A model generated the notes under the pieces. The model was not told the origin of the DNA. It ran no database searches and saw nothing but the letters and a program-made list of their open reading frames with translations. A stretch of 64,000 nucleotides of DNA, from assembly GCF_004379255.2 (NCBI RefSeq), contig NC_056044.1, positions 9,030,001 to 9,094,000 of the forward strand, in the 5' to 3' direction. Made by a program: the position numbers and the translations under genes. Source of the stretch: Salvia splendens (lineage: Eukaryota; Streptophyta; Magnoliopsida; Lamiales; Lamiaceae). Positions 1 through 11,141 of this stretch are shown piece after piece; position 1 is the first letter of the stretch; every line of letters starts with the position of its first letter.

Positions 1-257
1 AGATTAGTGAGTTGAGCCTAAGACATGATCAACTTATCCTAGATGTATCATTCCTCGATTAGTGATCAGCTATAGGAGAGTGTAAAACAAAGTGGATCCC
101 TATAACACATAATCTCATTCAGGAAATAGGACGCATAAATACTACCTTCAACGTTGTTCTCTTGCAGTTTAGAAGTATTTTTAGGGTATTTATTACTTGC
201 ATGTGATTACATACACTTATATTTTATATGTTAAAATTCACTATATTCAGTTGCATG

Positions 258-1138
258 CAATGTTTTAAAAATCGGACCGCGAACCGGTAGGTAGTCCGGT
301 CCGGTTCACCCCTTTAAACCCCCACTGCATTGAACCGCCGTGAACCGGTGGAACCGGCCGGTCAGACCGGTTGGACCGTGAACCGGAAACCGGTTTTCTA
401 TTTTTTTCAAAAAATTTTAAAATTTGTTGTTGCTAGAGGTTGAACTCATGACCTCTCTTCTAGTTAAGAAGACCTCTACCACTCCACCACATGGGCTCAT
501 TGAACAATTTGAACATTAAATATTTTATACATTAACCATTAATTTTATCTAAAAAAACTAATAATTCATTTTAATTTTATTATTCTTTAATATAATTGTT
601 AATTATAATATATATAATTATCATCCTTTATATTTTAATGATGCTCTACTTACCACCTATATTATTATTAGTACCATATAAGATTCATTATTTACTATAA
701 ATAAATTTTTTATATTGCATACTTAATTTATATACCCTAGCTATTGACATTAATGAATAATCTTATCCAAACTAATTAATAAGTACTTAATTTGTATTTA
801 ATTATATATTATTTTACGAAATAAATTTTCTTAAATTAATATAAATATTATCTATTTTAATACATGAAATATTAATTTTTTATCTAGACTAACTAATATT
901 AAATATGTATATCTGAATATATTTACTAAATTTTAATATTATTTATATTTATACATCACTAATTATCTATAAGGTTTAATGTTTTGTGATATATTATTAA
1001 TTGTAAATCATTTACTAAATTTAATTTATTTTTATATATATTTGCAACAGTAAAACGGTTAGACCGGTGGTTCGACCGGTTGGACCGTGAACCAGTAACG
1101 TCGCCGGTTCACTTGCCGGTCCGGTTTTTAAAACATTG
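258..1138. mobile_element. Non-autonomous hAT-like element, left arm only
   Basis: The element starts CAATGTTTTAAAAATCGG and ends with the inverted CCGGTTTTTAAAACATTG. It is flanked by a perfect 8-bp direct repeat GTTGCATG (250-257 and 1139-1146), the target duplication length of the hAT superfamily. Both subterminal regions are dense in ACCGG/CCGGT motifs and the interior is very AT-rich with no reading frame. The right arm has a single GTTGCATG at the matching place (near 52141 on the opposite strand), which is an empty site. The element therefore inserted on the left after the duplication, or was lost precisely on the right. Confidence 0.85.
427..495 (-). repeat. tRNA-derived (SINE-like) segment inside the hAT element
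   Basis: Read on the minus strand, TGGTGGAGTGGTAGAG resembles an RNA polymerase III A box (474-489) and GGTCATGAGTTCAACC resembles a B box (438-453), at tRNA-like spacing. No full cloverleaf is claimed. The segment sits in the AT-rich interior of the hAT element and is more GC-rich than its surroundings. It could be a captured SINE head or a decayed tRNA. Confidence 0.45.
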
Positions 1139-1928
1139 GTTGCATGTGACTATGTGAGCATAAAATAAACACGATCCTTAGTTGGCTAGATTGTATTAGG
1201 AATGAGTCTGGTGAATAGGTTGAAATAATTCTAAATCATGTTAGGAGTAGCTCATGTCCTTTTGGTCATATGTCTGTCTTATTTTTGGTGCTTTAATATT
1301 TATTTAGTTCCTATTCACGACATATAGGATGTCTATCTATGTCTGTTATTTAGTTCTCTACAATTAACTCAAAAAAAATATAACCAAAAAATATAACCAA
1401 GCAAACTGACATACGAAATCCATACAAGCAATTTAGGCAGAAGTGACAGAATTACCCTTACAAGCAAAAAAAATTCTTCATAGTCAAGCAATCCATACTC
1501 TAACCGTACAAAATAATCTTATTCATTCAATTAAGAGATCAAATGACTATTAATGGTGGTTGGTTGTCACCACACTGTTCCCCAGTATCATAATAATGCA
1601 TAATAGGAGTATAATATTATGTCACGCACAAATGACATGGTAAATGAATGTCATTTTGGAGTGAGTACTGATAATCATTAATAAATAGTGTCGAAACATA
1701 GCCTACCATAATACTACTAGCATATATATAGTACAAGAATGATTAGAGCAGTTTTTACAATTTGAGCGTCGACGCCAATAGAATTCACCTCCCCATTGCG
1801 AATCAAGCATATGGGAATAAACCAAACTTCACATTCCAATTTCTCTACACTTTTTTTGTTGTTATCTACATGAAATAATTTTGAGATTTTGGATCAATAT
1901 TCTCCTTGTTTCAAACCTGAGCGAGCTC
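1139..1928. other. ATG9 (left) downstream region, no gene seen
   Basis: This is the 3' flank of the left ATG9, mirrored in the right arm. It holds AT-rich sequence and no convincing reading frame. Near 1524 it contains the empty site of the Tourist-like MITE that sits at 49506-49706 in the right arm. Confidence 0.7.
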
Positions 1929-4900
1929 TCACACCAGGTTTCGAGGGTCAGAATCCACCGAGCCCGAGCCCCCGTCCAACGGGTCTTCATATATGTCGAC
2001 GAACGGAAGATTGAAATTCCCTCCATCTAAATCGTCCATGTAGAACGTCCTCGACAGCCCCCTCGAGTTTCTCAAGTCCAGCTGATATTCCTTGCTGCTT
2101 CTCTCGTCCGAGTAGTTGTCGCCATCATCGTGGGAAGCTTCATGGAAGAAGTTTGGCGGCTCAAGAAAGCTCGTCTCCTGACCTGGACCCTGTGGCCGCG
2201 TCCTGGCCCACCAGTGGCTCCTGCCAGAGTGCTGCGTGTCATTGGACTCGTGATGCTGCTGCAGCACACTCTCTTGGTAGAGAGGAACCGATGTCGAAGC
2301 TTCTAGATGGCTCTGTGCGCGATCCTCAAACAGGTTGTTGTCCCAGTTGCCATCGTCGTATTTGGGAGTGTTGTTGGCCAGGTGGGACGGCATCCATAGA
2401 GCGGGAGGGTTCTCCTCATCATGGTCGTAGCTTCTCGACAGTGTCTCTCTTGTGTTATCCTCATCTCTGTCGTGATTGTGAGAGGTGTAATACCATTCCA
2501 GAATGTAGGGAAAATTCTTCTGCTCGCAATCAATCAGCCACATCGAGTAGAACTGGTGGAAGTTCCCCGTATTGTTGAACACTGTTTCCCTCGAAAACAT
2601 GGCATCCCGTTCGCTCGCGCCAAAGCCTCTGAATCTCAGATTCTGATGCACCATCCCTGATGCCGTCTGCGAGGCTGCTGTTCCTTGACCTCTCAGCTTT
2701 TGATCTCTGAATGTTTTCAATGACGCGAGGAACTGCTTCCCGTCATCATTAGGATCCCATGACGGATATGCAATCTGAAAGCTGCATATGGAACTCGACA
2801 CAGTGACGCGCAAGGCAAAGAAAACGCAACATATACATGTGGTACGGATGGTACTGATACCTCAAGAATGACTTCTCCATTTTCCCCTGGGAACTCCTCT
2901 GATCGTGAGACGAGTTAAATGGCGAACCATATCTTTTGTTTCCGTGATTTCTAAAATCGAAGAGGCTAAAGCTGCGCGGAAATAGGAGACGCTAATGAGT
3001 TTTCTTCCACCAGCAAAGCAAAAAACGATCCTTATAAACAGTAAAAGCTTTCATTGCTTATCACGAACCAATACTTACCTACAAACGTGGCCCACGCCTT
3101 CAACATCCACAGTGAAGTCCTTGATGAACTTTAAGATATCATCCACCCGCTGCAATAATCAAACAAATGGTATTTCTAGGAATACCTTTTGAAATGGAAA
3201 TAGATGGATGAGAACACATTTAATTACATACCTTAGGGACAACAAACATAAGTAGATATGGCGTGAGAAAGATTGAGGCCATCTCCTCCAATAACATCAT
3301 TCCAGTGTACTGCACCAAAATATTCATACAATCAGCGTACGCTGTATATTAAGACATAAGTGTGTCTTGTTTCTATAATTATCCCTTTTAATAAAATATA
3401 CTAGGCACACTACAGTCGCATCAACGTCCATAACATATGATACCTGAAAAAGAGTCTCAAACTCGACCCGCACTGTCTCAGTATTCTCTTTCACGCGCCA
3501 TCTTTTTGGCATATAGTGCGTGTGTTGTAGAACCAGGGACATTGCCGCCTGTGGATCAAGGACAAGAAGCTCATCCCTCATTGCAGCGCGGCTTATAGCA
3601 GTTATAGTTCCAAAAACTGCAGCATACCAGAATAAGTTTCGCCCAAATATCTGCAAGATTAAATCAGAGCCCAGAAAGGGAAAGTTCAAGAATCCTATCA
3701 GTCTGTTACTCTTAGAGAGTGAGGTCGTAGTCTAAAAGTTGAAAACCTTACATGGCCTTCCAGGAGAGACTCTTCTAAAAACGCAATTATTATGAGCACA
3801 GCAGCAAAGCCACCAGAAACAAACGATATGAACTTCGCCACAATAGTCAAGATGGGTGAAGGAAATTGTTTCAAGTAATCAGAAGAATGCACAATGCTGC
3901 TGTTTATCCGGTGCTTAAACAAATGATCAACCTGGAAATGAAAGATAACGGAAAAGAACAAATAGTTAATGTAATAATGGAGTGCTCATTTCAGTTGGAA
4001 GAAGAAGAGAAGAAGAAGGAAGCTCGGCTTTGAGCTCGGCTTTGAGTTCGGCTTTGAGCCGAGAAGACAGTTGGTCTTGAGCCGAGAAGCAAAGGAGTTC
4101 GGTTTGTGTACCGAGAAAGGAGTTCGGTTTGTGAACCGAGAAGGGAGCTCGGTTGTGAGCCGAAGAGAGTGCTCGGTTGTGAGCCGAAAAGAAAGTTCGG
4201 TCTTGAGTCAAGAATAGAGTTCGTCTTGAGCCGAAAAAGAAGAAGCAACAGTTCGGTCTTGAACCGAGAAGGAAGTTCGGCCTAGAGAAACTAGCCGTTG
4301 GTGCAGCAGTTAGTTAGCCGAGATGTAGCAGTTATTCTTCTTGCTTTCTTGATTCTTCTTGTAGTTAGTTAGTAGCAGTTGCTACTTGATTGTAGAGCTT
4401 TAAATAGCTCAAAACCATGTACGTAGTTAGTAGTGAAAAATCAATAAAGAGTTTTCAAGTTTTCTCTCCAAGATTACCATCTTCGATACTCTAAGTGTGA
4501 GTGTGTGTTCTTCTGCATTGTGAGTTATCATACAACTGTGAGTGTGTGTGTGATTCACCTGAGTGTGTGAAAGTCTTGTGCGTATTGAATCCCAACAAGT
4601 GGCGCCGTCTGTGGGAAGGGGATATTGAAGCTGATTTGCAGAGGATCAAACGGTTTCAGAGATGGCAGCAAGGCTTGATGCAGAAAAGTTCACAGGCAAG
4701 AATGATTATAGCCTGTGGAAGATGAAGATGAAGGCGGTCTTGATTCAACAAGGCTTGGCCGCAGTTCTTGCAAATACAGAAGAGAAAGGAAAGGCTCCAA
4801 TGCTTGATGATAAAGCTCAGGCAAGGATGGAGGAGATGCAGCTCAAGGCACATTCTGCAGTGATTCTGTGCCTTGGAGATAAGGTCTTGAGGGAAGTTCA

Positions 4901-7900
4901 AGAAGCCAAGACTGCGGTGGAGATCTTGAACAGGTTAGATGAAGTTTACCTGGCAAAATCTTTGGCTAACCGGCTGTATCTCAAGAAGAGGCTCTATGCC
5001 TATAGTTTTTCTGGTGAAAAATCTATCATAGAGCAGTTGGAGGAGTTCAATAAGATCATTGATGATCTGGGCTCTGTGGATGTTAAAATTTCAGATGAAG
5101 ACAAGGCCATTCTTACATTGAATGCCTTGCCTAGCTCGTATGACCAGTTGAGTGATGCAATTATCTATGGCAGAGATAAGCCTATCACCTATGCAGAAGT
5201 CTACTCGGCCTTGATGGCTAAGGAACTCCAGAAGACTACCAGCAGAAGCTCTGCAAGCTCCAATGTTCAAGCTGCAGAGGCCTTGAATGTGAAGAAGTTC
5301 AAAAAGCAGAACTTCAAGAAAAAGTTTGAGGGCTCTAAACCCTCAAGTTCTGATGCTCAGAAGGAAACCAGAGCATGTTTTTGGTGCAAGAAACCAGGGC
5401 ACTTGAAGAAGGACTGCCATGCCTGGAAGAGAAAACTAGCCTCTGAGGGCCACAACACTTCTGATTGTGTAGAGAGTACTGATCCCCCTGCTCAACTCAT
5501 GAATGTAAGTGATAATGGGATCAGTCACAGGTGGATAATGGACTCAGGGTGCAGCTTCCATATGTGCCCCAACAAATCTTGGTTTCATGATCTTCAGGAA
5601 GCATCAGGGACTGTAGTTCTTGGAAATAACCATGTGTGTCAGATCAAAGGGATAGGGAAAGTGAAGCTAAGTTTGCAAGATGGCTCTATAAAGATCCTAA
5701 CTGGGGTGAGGTATATTCCGGAAGTGAAAAGAAATCTCATCTCATTGGGAATGCTGGAGGAGAAAGGGTTCACCATATTGATGAGTCAGGGAAAGATGCT
5801 TGTGAAATCTGGGAATGCAGTGATGATGGAGGCTGACAGAGAGCACATTCTCTATTATCTGAAGGCTAAGGCTGTTGATGGAGAAAGCAATGCAGTGTCA
5901 GATGATTCCATAATGCTATGGCACAAGAGATTGGGCCATCCAGCAGAAGGAAGCTTGAAAGAACTCATCAAGAAGGGCCTGATCTCTGGAGATTTCAACA
6001 AGATGGACCCCTGTGAGCAGTGTATACTTGGAAAAGCAAAGAAGGCACCCTATCCTACAGGTATTCACTCTTCTACAGCCCCATTAGACTACATACATAG
6101 TGATCTCTGGGGCCCTTCACCTGTAAGCTCAATTGGTGGTGGGAAATACTACCTTGCTATTATTGATGACTACACTAGGAAACTGTGGGTGTATATACTG
6201 AAAGAAAAATCAGAGACATTCACAAAATTCAAGATATGGTGTAAAGAGGTGGAGCTAGAGAAGGGAAGGAGTGTTAAATGCCTAAGAACTGACAATGGCT
6301 TGGAATTCTTGTCTACTGAGTTTGATCTGTTTTGCAAAGAGAAGGGTATGAAGAGGCACCGCACTGTTCCTGGTAACCCCCAGCAAAATGGTGTTGTGGA
6401 GAGGATGAATAGGACTATCCTAGAGAGAGTAAGGTGCTTGTTACTCAGTTCTGGTCTGAGCAACAGATTTTGGGGAGAGGCTGTGTATACAGCAGCCTAT
6501 CTCATAAATAAGTGTCCATCTACTGCCCTTAAGTCTGAGACTCCTGATTACATGTGGTATGGAGCCCATAGTGACTACTCAAAATACAAGGTGTTTGGGT
6601 GTGCAGCCTATGCTCATGCTAGGCAAAGTAAGCTTGAGGCTAGGGCTCTAAAATGCATATTGCTGGGGTATCAGAGGGGTGTTAAGGGGTATAGGCTCTG
6701 GTGCATTGAGCCTGGTAGGCAGAAGGTGGTGGTGAGTAGGGATGTTGTGTTCTTGGAGGATCAGATGCCATACTTAAAAAGGAAGCTGGACTCCAATGAA
6801 GTTGAGAGTGATTTCCTCAAGGTGGAGCCAGTGGGACTTTGCCAAGGAGCAGGTGGAGCCTCTGACTCAGAAAGTGAGTCTGAACCAGAGGATGATGGTG
6901 CTCTAGCTCGAGGTAGAAAAATTGATGAGCCTACAGCAGATTCTGCCAGAGAGTACCAGATAGCAAGAGATAGAGGCAGAAGAAATACAAGACCACCTGA
7001 AAGGTTTTCTGATGTGGTCTACTATGCACTTTGTGCTGCTGAGGGCATTGATATTGCAGATCCTCTCACATATAAAGAAGCCATGAAGAGTAAAGACAGA
7101 GAAAGGTGGATTGAAGCCATGAATGAGGAAATGGAATCTTTACTCAAGAACAAAACATGGATTTTGGTGGATAAATCCAGACTGACTACAGATGGAAAAG
7201 AAAGGAGGCTGATCAGTTGTAAGTGGTTGTTTAAGAAAAAGATTGAGACCACTGATAAAGATAGAATCAGATTCAAGGCAAGGCTGGTGGCTAGGGGCTT
7301 CACACAGCAAGAAGGAATTGATTTCAATGAAGTATTTGCTCCAGTTGTTAAGCACACTTCGATTAGGATCTTGTTGGCAGTTGTGAACCAGCTAGACTGG
7401 GAGCTACAACAGCTTGATGTGAAGACAGCCTTCCTCAATGGGGATCTAGAGGAGACTATCTTTATGGAACAGCCAGAGGGCTATGTGAAGACTGGAGAAG
7501 AAGGCAAGGTGTGCCTGCTACAGAAAAGTCTTTATGGACTTAAGCAAAGTCCTAGACAGTGGAATAAGAAGTTTGATGCACAGATGAAGAAGATTGGCTT
7601 CTCCAAGTCAGAATATGATGATTGTATTTACATCAAGAAGGCAGGCAGGACTCCCATTGCCTACCTATTACTCTATGTGGATGATATGCTACTTGCAGGC
7701 CCTTCTATGACAGAAATTCAGAAAGTTAAACAAGATCTGAAGTCGAGCTTTGAAATGAAGGATCTAGGAGAGTCAAGGAAGATCCTAGGCATACATATTC
7801 AGAGAGATAGAGGCTGCAAGAAGCTGTGGATGCTGCAAACTGATTATATTGACAAAGTTATGCAGAGATTCAGAATGGAGAATGCTAAACCTGCCTCAAC

Positions 7901-10900
7901 ACCCTTGTCCCAGAGTTTCAGATTATCAAAGGAACAAGCTCCTAAAACTAAGCAAGAGGCTGATGAGATGGAGGCTATCCCTTATGCTAGTGTTGTTGGG
8001 AGTATCATGTACACTATGATTTGTACAAGACCAGATCTTGCTCATGCTATCTCAGTGACTAGCAGATACATGGCAGACCCGGGGAAGGAGCATTGGAATG
8101 CTCTTAAATGGATATTGAGGTACATGAAGTCAACTAAGGACTGGGGGATTGTGTTCAATGGCTGGGAAGGTGGATCTGAGGAGGTTGTGCAGGGGTATTG
8201 TGATGCAGACTATGCTGCAAATCTGGACACCAGAAAGTCTCAAACAGGTTATTTGTTCACCATGTTTGGAACTGTGATCAGTTGGAAATCAGGTCTGCAG
8301 AGTGTAGTTGCTCTCTCAACTACAGAATCAGAGTATATAGCTCTCACTGCAGCTGTACAGGAGAGCTTTTGGATCCAGGGAGTAATTTCTGATTTTGGTT
8401 TTGACCAAGAAACAATGGTGATTCATTGTGACAGCAGCTCAGCTATATGCTTGGCTAAACATCCGGGTTTCCATGAAAGGAGCAAGCATATAGACATAAA
8501 GTTGCACTTTATTAGAGATGAGATTGAAAGGGGAAGGGTGAAGGTGGTTAAGATTAACACCTTGCACAATCCGGCAGATATGCTAACTAAATCTCTAAGT
8601 AGAGACAAGTTTGATCATTGCAAGAAGTTGATCAATGTTTGTGCGAGAACTGAGATGAGCCCTCAGGTGGAGAATTGTAATAATGGAGTGCTCATTTCAG
8701 TTGGAAGAAGAAGAGAAGAAGAAGGAAGCTCGGCTTTGAGCTCGGCTTTGAGTTCGGCTTTGAGCCGAGAAGACAGTTGGTCTTGAGCCGAGAAGCAAAG
8801 GAGTTCGGTTTGTGTACCGAGAAAGGAGTTCGGTTTGTGAACCGAGAAGGGAGCTCGGTTGTGAGCCGAAGAGAGTGCTCGGTTGTGAGCCGAAAAGAAA
8901 GTTCGGTCTTGAGTCAAGAATAGAGTTCGTCTTGAGCCGAAAAAGAAGAAGCAACAGTTCGGTCTTGAACCGAGAAGGAAGTTCGGCCTAGAGAAACTAG
9001 CCGTTGGTGCAGCAGTTAGTTAGCCGAGATGTAACAGTTATTCTTCTTGCTTTCTTGATTCTTCTTGTAGTTAGTTAGTAGCAAGTTGCTACTTGATTGT
9101 AGAGCTTTAAATAGCTCAAAACCATGTACGTAGTTAGTAGTGAAAAATCAATAAAGAGTTTTCAAGTTTTCTCTCCAAGATTACCATCTTCGATACTCTA
9201 AGTGTGAGTGTGTGTTCTTCTGCATTGTGAGTTATCATACAACTGTGAGTGTGTGTGTGATTCACCTGAGTGTGTGAAAGTCTTGTGCGTATTGAATCCC
9301 AACAGTTAAAATTCAGTATCATGCGTCTTCAAATTAGATTGTATTGCACTTATGTCCCATGGCAAATAACCAGACTTAACTTCCTCCGGAAATCATCCTT
9401 AACTCATCAACATACATCACAATATACTGGACCACAACTAGACGTAATGCGAAGTAAGAGTTTTGGATCAAGTTTATGGAGGGTACCTCATTGAATTCTC
9501 TGAACATCCACTTAGAGAGATTTGACCATCTCCTGGAAAATGCTGTACTTGGGTGGTTGTAAAACTGTTCAGCGTGCCTCAAGAAGAGATATACGAGCAT
9601 GAAAATAACAAGGAAAGGAGATAAAAGAAGCAGAGTAACGCCAACTATTATAAGCCTTTTCCTCAATGTAATTGGATCAGAGACAAAGTCTCTTCTAACA
9701 CGAAAGTTTCTGCGGGGAAAAAAAGCATATGAATGAGCATGTGTAAAAAGGCCATAGAAAGAAAGTATTTTTCTATATTTCTAGAATCAGCTGATCAGGG
9801 GAAAAAATCACAATCAGAAATTTCTGTTGAAAACGGAGAAAGACATAAAATAAGTCAGCACATAACGGGGGAGGAAAAAAAATCACATGAATTTTGTATA
9901 TGACCATGAGATCCCATGAAAGCAGAATTCAATGAATATGAGCAAAATCATTAATGGTATGTAAAACTTAACGAATGAACCGTATAATATAATGATATAT
10001 CTGTATTTTCCAAATGATGCAGTATGGGGAAGAAGGCCATATTATAACTTATATTCTTGCAATAGGTTATTTACTTAAAATAGCAAGCATAAATACCTGT
10101 CAAACATACTCTGGAGTATGCACCAATTCAGCGTCCATTCAAGAGTCTTTGGCAGTACTAGACGAAGTTGTACACCATCTGTACCAACACTTCCAGTTGC
10201 GCACGAACCAGGGACCCACTGTGATATGGGAAATGCAAGCACTCCTTTATTAAGCATGCCAATCAAGTAATTTTCCTTCCTCATCAACCTCATGGCCACA
10301 TCATGCATAGAAAGATCCTTGACCACACATAGCTGATGTGTCCTCTGTACTTGAACAACCTTTTCAAGAATCAGCGACCATGGCATTGTCTGTATTTCAT
10401 TGTCCGTCACATGGAGGCTGCAAAGACATTAATTAAGCACCCAATACAACATCCTCATTTCAAGAAATTAAGTACTACATACTTTTCACAATTTGAAATT
10501 TTTTACATTGTATTAAGAGTTCACATGGATTTCAACCTTATTAGGTACCGCATGATTTATAATTACCAGTTGTAGTAAAACCAACGAATCTTCAGAGTCT
10601 CCTTCAACTGCGCAAAGAACCTCAAAAAGCTGAATATACAGTAGATGGAAAATATCCCCAAATATCCAACAATTATAGCTTTCGAAAGAGTGAAAGGAGT
10701 CAATGGATGCTTATGTAAAGCTTCCTCATAGAGGTCACAAGGTTTTATTCCAGATTCCACTGCATCCATGCCACATTTTGCACTACGGAGGCCATTCCAA
10801 TCAACAACGAGCAGAAAAAACCAGAAAAAACATATAGTGAAAGCCAAACTCAGAAGCTCAAACATCCACTTGATGATAATGCACCACAGGCCTTTCTCGC

Positions 10901-11141
10901 AGTAATAAGTGTACATCCTCTCAAAGAACAAGTCCAAATCATCAATCGGCTCAGCATTCAAGGTTTCCCCATCAAGAAGCCCAGATGGGCTCTCACTATC
11001 AGGGCTTGGTGTTCTATGATAATCAGACAACTCAATTTCATGAGGTACATCATCAAGCAACCCAGTATTCAGAGAAGATGTACTACCATGTCGCCACTTG
11101 AATATATTAAGAGCATGAAATCCCTTTTGCCCACTGAACAT
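1929..11141 (-). CDS. ATG9: Autophagy-related protein 9, left copy (nine exons)
   Basis: ATG9 is the multispanning lipid scramblase of autophagy, delivered in small Golgi-derived vesicles to the growing phagophore. Exons on the minus strand are 10567-11141, 10097-10417, 9487-9709, 3752-3931, 3444-3650, 3232-3309, 3079-3149, 2861-2971 and 1929-2781. All have GT-AG borders and the total is 2619 nt (872 codons). The start is the ATG at 11139-11141 giving MFSGQKG. Hydrophobic segments lie near residues 92-114, 152-176, 317-341 and 400-423, followed by the conserved HYMPKRW stretch and a Ser/Asp/His-rich tail. Intron 3 is about 5.55 kb because a copia element sits in it on the opposite strand. Compared with the right copy, residues 106-107 read FW instead of SG, and the last exon is 18 bp longer, in frame. 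No stop or frameshift is seen, so it may be functional. Expression is unknown. Confidence 0.92.
3970..4597 (+). repeat. 5' LTR of young copia element
   Basis: The LTR runs from TGTAATAATGG to CCCAACA. The U3-like part is built of degenerate repeats of a GAGTTCGGTTTGTGAACCGAG type motif that can fold on itself. A TATA-like TTTAAATAG lies near 4400, and AATAAAG near 4443 is a possible poly(A) signal. It is nearly identical to 8676-9304. Confidence 0.93.
4600..4615 (+). other. Primer binding site
   Basis: TGGCGCCGTC begins two bases after the LTR. It would pair with a tRNA 3' end of tRNA-Asp type rather than with the initiator-Met tRNA most plant copia elements use. The assignment rests on the first ten bases only. 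Confidence 0.6.
4662..8786 (+). CDS. Copia Gag-Pol polyprotein, intact (1374 aa)
   Basis: One open frame encodes all copia functions in order: capsid-like Gag, zinc knuckle (CX2CX4HX4C at C239, C242, H247, C252), aspartic protease (DSG at D294), integrase, reverse transcriptase and RNase H. The integrase has the HHCC region from H421 and a DDE triad at D481, D544 and E580. The RT has YVDD from Y1005. RNase H has GYCDAD around D1181, followed by a TESEY motif and RSKHIDIK. The start is the first ATG after the primer binding site. No catalytic residue is missing. The stop lies about 110 bp inside the 3' LTR, so the last residues come from LTR repeats. The intact frame plus near-identical LTRs mean it could still be mobile. 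Confidence 0.95.
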   Translation: MAARLDAEKFTGKNDYSLWKMKMKAVLIQQGLAAVLANTEEKGKAPMLDDKAQARMEEMQLKAHSAVILCLGDKVLREVQEAKTAVEILNRLDEVYLAKSLANRLYLKKRLYAYSFSGEKSIIEQLEEFNKIIDDLGSVDVKISDEDKAILTLNALPSSYDQLSDAIIYGRDKPITYAEVYSALMAKELQKTTSRSSASSNVQAAEALNVKKFKKQNFKKKFEGSKPSSSDAQKETRACFWCKKPGHLKKDCHAWKRKLASEGHNTSDCVESTDPPAQLMNVSDNGISHRWIMDSGCSFHMCPNKSWFHDLQEASGTVVLGNNHVCQIKGIGKVKLSLQDGSIKILTGVRYIPEVKRNLISLGMLEEKGFTILMSQGKMLVKSGNAVMMEADREHILYYLKAKAVDGESNAVSDDSIMLWHKRLGHPAEGSLKELIKKGLISGDFNKMDPCEQCILGKAKKAPYPTGIHSSTAPLDYIHSDLWGPSPVSSIGGGKYYLAIIDDYTRKLWVYILKEKSETFTKFKIWCKEVELEKGRSVKCLRTDNGLEFLSTEFDLFCKEKGMKRHRTVPGNPQQNGVVERMNRTILERVRCLLLSSGLSNRFWGEAVYTAAYLINKCPSTALKSETPDYMWYGAHSDYSKYKVFGCAAYAHARQSKLEARALKCILLGYQRGVKGYRLWCIEPGRQKVVVSRDVVFLEDQMPYLKRKLDSNEVESDFLKVEPVGLCQGAGGASDSESESEPEDDGALARGRKIDEPTADSAREYQIARDRGRRNTRPPERFSDVVYYALCAAEGIDIADPLTYKEAMKSKDRERWIEAMNEEMESLLKNKTWILVDKSRLTTDGKERRLISCKWLFKKKIETTDKDRIRFKARLVARGFTQQEGIDFNEVFAPVVKHTSIRILLAVVNQLDWELQQLDVKTAFLNGDLEETIFMEQPEGYVKTGEEGKVCLLQKSLYGLKQSPRQWNKKFDAQMKKIGFSKSEYDDCIYIKKAGRTPIAYLLLYVDDMLLAGPSMTEIQKVKQDLKSSFEMKDLGESRKILGIHIQRDRGCKKLWMLQTDYIDKVMQRFRMENAKPASTPLSQSFRLSKEQAPKTKQEADEMEAIPYASVVGSIMYTMICTRPDLAHAISVTSRYMADPGKEHWNALKWILRYMKSTKDWGIVFNGWEGGSEEVVQGYCDADYAANLDTRKSQTGYLFTMFGTVISWKSGLQSVVALSTTESEYIALTAAVQESFWIQGVISDFGFDQETMVIHCDSSSAICLAKHPGFHERSKHIDIKLHFIRDEIERGRVKVVKINTLHNPADMLTKSLSRDKFDHCKKLINVCARTEMSPQVENCNNGVLISVGRRREEEGSSALSSALSSALSREDSWS
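8676..9304 (+). repeat. 3' LTR of young copia element
   Basis: Matches 3970-4597 except for one G/A change and one extra A. A purine-rich tract GGTGGAGAAT (about 8668-8674) just before it fits a polypurine tract. The first ~110 bp are translated as the Gag-Pol C-terminus. Confidence 0.93.

Larger units (their letters stand above)
3970..9304 (+). mobile_element. Young full-length Ty1/copia retrotransposon in ATG9 intron 3 (left arm only)
   Basis: Two LTRs of 628 and 629 bp beginning TG and ending CA flank one uninterrupted Gag-Pol frame. The 5-bp target duplication is GTTAA at 3965-3969 and 9305-9309. The right arm has a single GTTAA at the same intron position (RC near 47058), which is the empty site. 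By eye the LTRs differ by one substitution and one single-base indel, so insertion is very recent. It lies antisense to ATG9, so its sense-strand poly(A) signal should not cut the ATG9 transcript. Confidence 0.95.

Noticed and set aside
2153..2578. Antisense frames inside ATG9 exon 9
   Set aside because: Shadow frames of a long GC-rich exon, mirrored in the other copy with broken conservation.
3966..4248. Repetitive frames in the copia LTR on the minus strand
   Set aside because: Translations of the LTR's degenerate short repeats, identical in the 3' LTR.
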